The notes under the pieces are model-generated. The model was not told where the DNA came from and searched no databases. It worked only from the letters and a program-made list of their open reading frames with translations. Position numbers and translations under genes: made by a program. Below are positions 6,760 to 7,047 of a stretch of DNA of 7,047 bases, in pieces; positions within the stretch are counted from its first letter, which is position 1; each line of letters opens with the position of its first letter. This stretch comes from FW021-bin31 sp964422465 (lineage in GTDB: Bacteria > Bacteroidota > Bacteroidia > Chitinophagales > Chitinophagaceae), in the NCBI GenBank assembly GCA_964422465.1, contig CAYRBD010000133.1:1-7047 (forward strand), written 5' to 3'.

Positions 6760-6790
6760 TTGGCCCTTTTAAAGAGTTTCTCTATTTTTG
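6760..6790 (+). promoter_or_regulatory. Promoter of tRNA-Leu
   Basis: TTG at 6760-6762 and TATTTTTG at 6783-6790 are both full matches to the Bacteroidota -33 and -7 elements, 20 nt apart. This is the best promoter in the window. The tRNA begins 26 nt after the -7 element, leaving a 5' leader of about 20 nt for RNase P to remove. It is divergent from the dehydrogenase promoter, with little space between them. Confidence 0.7.
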
Positions 6791-6816
6791 CGCACGCTCT
6801 TTTGAAACAACATAAA

Positions 6817-6900
6817 GCCCGGGTGGCGGAACTGGTAGACGCGCCAGACTCAAAATCTGGTTCTCGCAAGGGAGTGGGGGTTCGATTCCCCCTCCGGGCA
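6817..6900 (+). tRNA. tRNA-Leu(CAA)
   Basis: The 84-nt gene folds as a class II tRNA. The acceptor stem is GCCCGGG (6817-6823) with TCCGGGC (6893-6899), six Watson-Crick pairs and one G-U, and the discriminator is A6900. The anticodon stem is CCAGA (6844-6848) with TCTGG (6856-6860), and the loop CTCAAAA holds the anticodon CAA at 6851-6853, which reads the leucine codon UUG. A long variable arm at 6861-6875 pairs CTC with GAG. The T stem is GGGGG/CCCCC (6876-6880, 6888-6892) around the loop TTCGATT. Long variable arm, A discriminator and CAA anticodon all agree with leucine. The 3' CCA is not encoded, so it must be added after transcription. Confidence 0.97.
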
Positions 6901-6922
6901 CTCTGATTATCAGTAAGTTATG

Positions 6923-6955
6923 AAGGCCGTGTGAAAACATGGCCTTTGATTTTTC
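6923..6955 (+). terminator. Rho-independent terminator after tRNA-Leu
   Basis: A 10-bp stem forms between 6923-6932 (AAGGCCGTGT) and 6937-6946 (ACATGGCCTT), with one G-U pair, closed by a GAAA tetraloop at 6933-6936. It is followed by a T-rich tract (6947-6955). It lies 22 nt past the tRNA. The wobble pair exists only in + strand RNA and the T tract lies only on that side, so it acts for + strand transcripts. Confidence 0.7.
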
Positions 6956-7047
6956 AAAATTTGCCAGTAAAAATGGATTCAGGGAAATAAATAGCTAATT
7001 AAGTAACGAAGATACAGGTTTTCGAGGTTAATGAGAACTTACTTCTT

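Noticed and set aside
6817..6900. tRNA 3' end as an attachment site for an integrated element
   Set aside because: No integrase gene and no direct repeat of the tRNA 3' end is present in the window; only the downstream sequence could decide it.
6956..7047. Possible gene or promoter in the last 90 bases, including TATCTTCG on the minus strand at 7014-7007
   Set aside because: No reading frame of useful length is visible, and the motif is one base off consensus with no gene in view for it to serve.

Overview
The window reads as ordinary chromosomal DNA of a member of the Bacteroidota, probably near the Chitinophaga/Sphingobacteria lineage. The evidence is moderate GC with AT-rich gaps, weak or absent Shine-Dalgarno sequences, several TAnnTTTG motifs at the right place to be -7 elements of the Bacteroidota primary sigma factor, and proteins of Bacteroidota type (LysS, GlgB, TlpA, YraN-family and a Lys1-like dehydrogenase). 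The genus cannot be fixed from the sequence alone.

Layout. The left part runs on the + strand: the 3' end of an Uma2-family (PD-(D/E)XK-like) protein gene (1-246), a small gene for a putative lipoprotein that I do not recognise (about 325-741), a membrane-anchored TlpA/ResA-like thioredoxin (807-1424) and lysyl-tRNA synthetase lysS (1485-3017). The middle part runs on the - strand: glgB (glycogen branching enzyme, 5419-3371) followed after 3 nt by a YraN/UPF0102 protein (3367-3011), whose stop codon overlaps the lysS stop tail to tail. Upstream of glgB on the same strand is a Lys1-like / AlaDH-PNT-family dehydrogenase (6708-5506). At the right, on the + strand, is tRNA-Leu(CAA) (6817-6900) with its own promoter and a GAAA-loop hairpin terminator. 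The last 90 bases hold no gene that I can see.

How the genes relate. There is no single pathway. lysS and tRNA-Leu serve translation, glgB serves glycogen synthesis, the TlpA-like protein probably controls thiol redox state outside the inner membrane, and the dehydrogenase belongs to the family of yeast saccharopine dehydrogenase and retains its catalytic Lys/His pair. glgB and the YraN gene probably share a transcript; the small lipoprotein and the TlpA-like gene may do so.

I saw no mobile element, CRISPR array, phage gene or defence cassette beyond the truncated Uma2 gene, and nothing that amounts to a new multi-gene system. The points most worth a second look are the Lys/Ala/Thr-rich histone-H1-like tail on GlgB with its A8 tract, the function of the Lys1-like dehydrogenase, the unrecognised lipoprotein next to the TlpA-like gene, and a repeated 9-bp inverted motif (TGATWATCA) on both sides of the tRNA.
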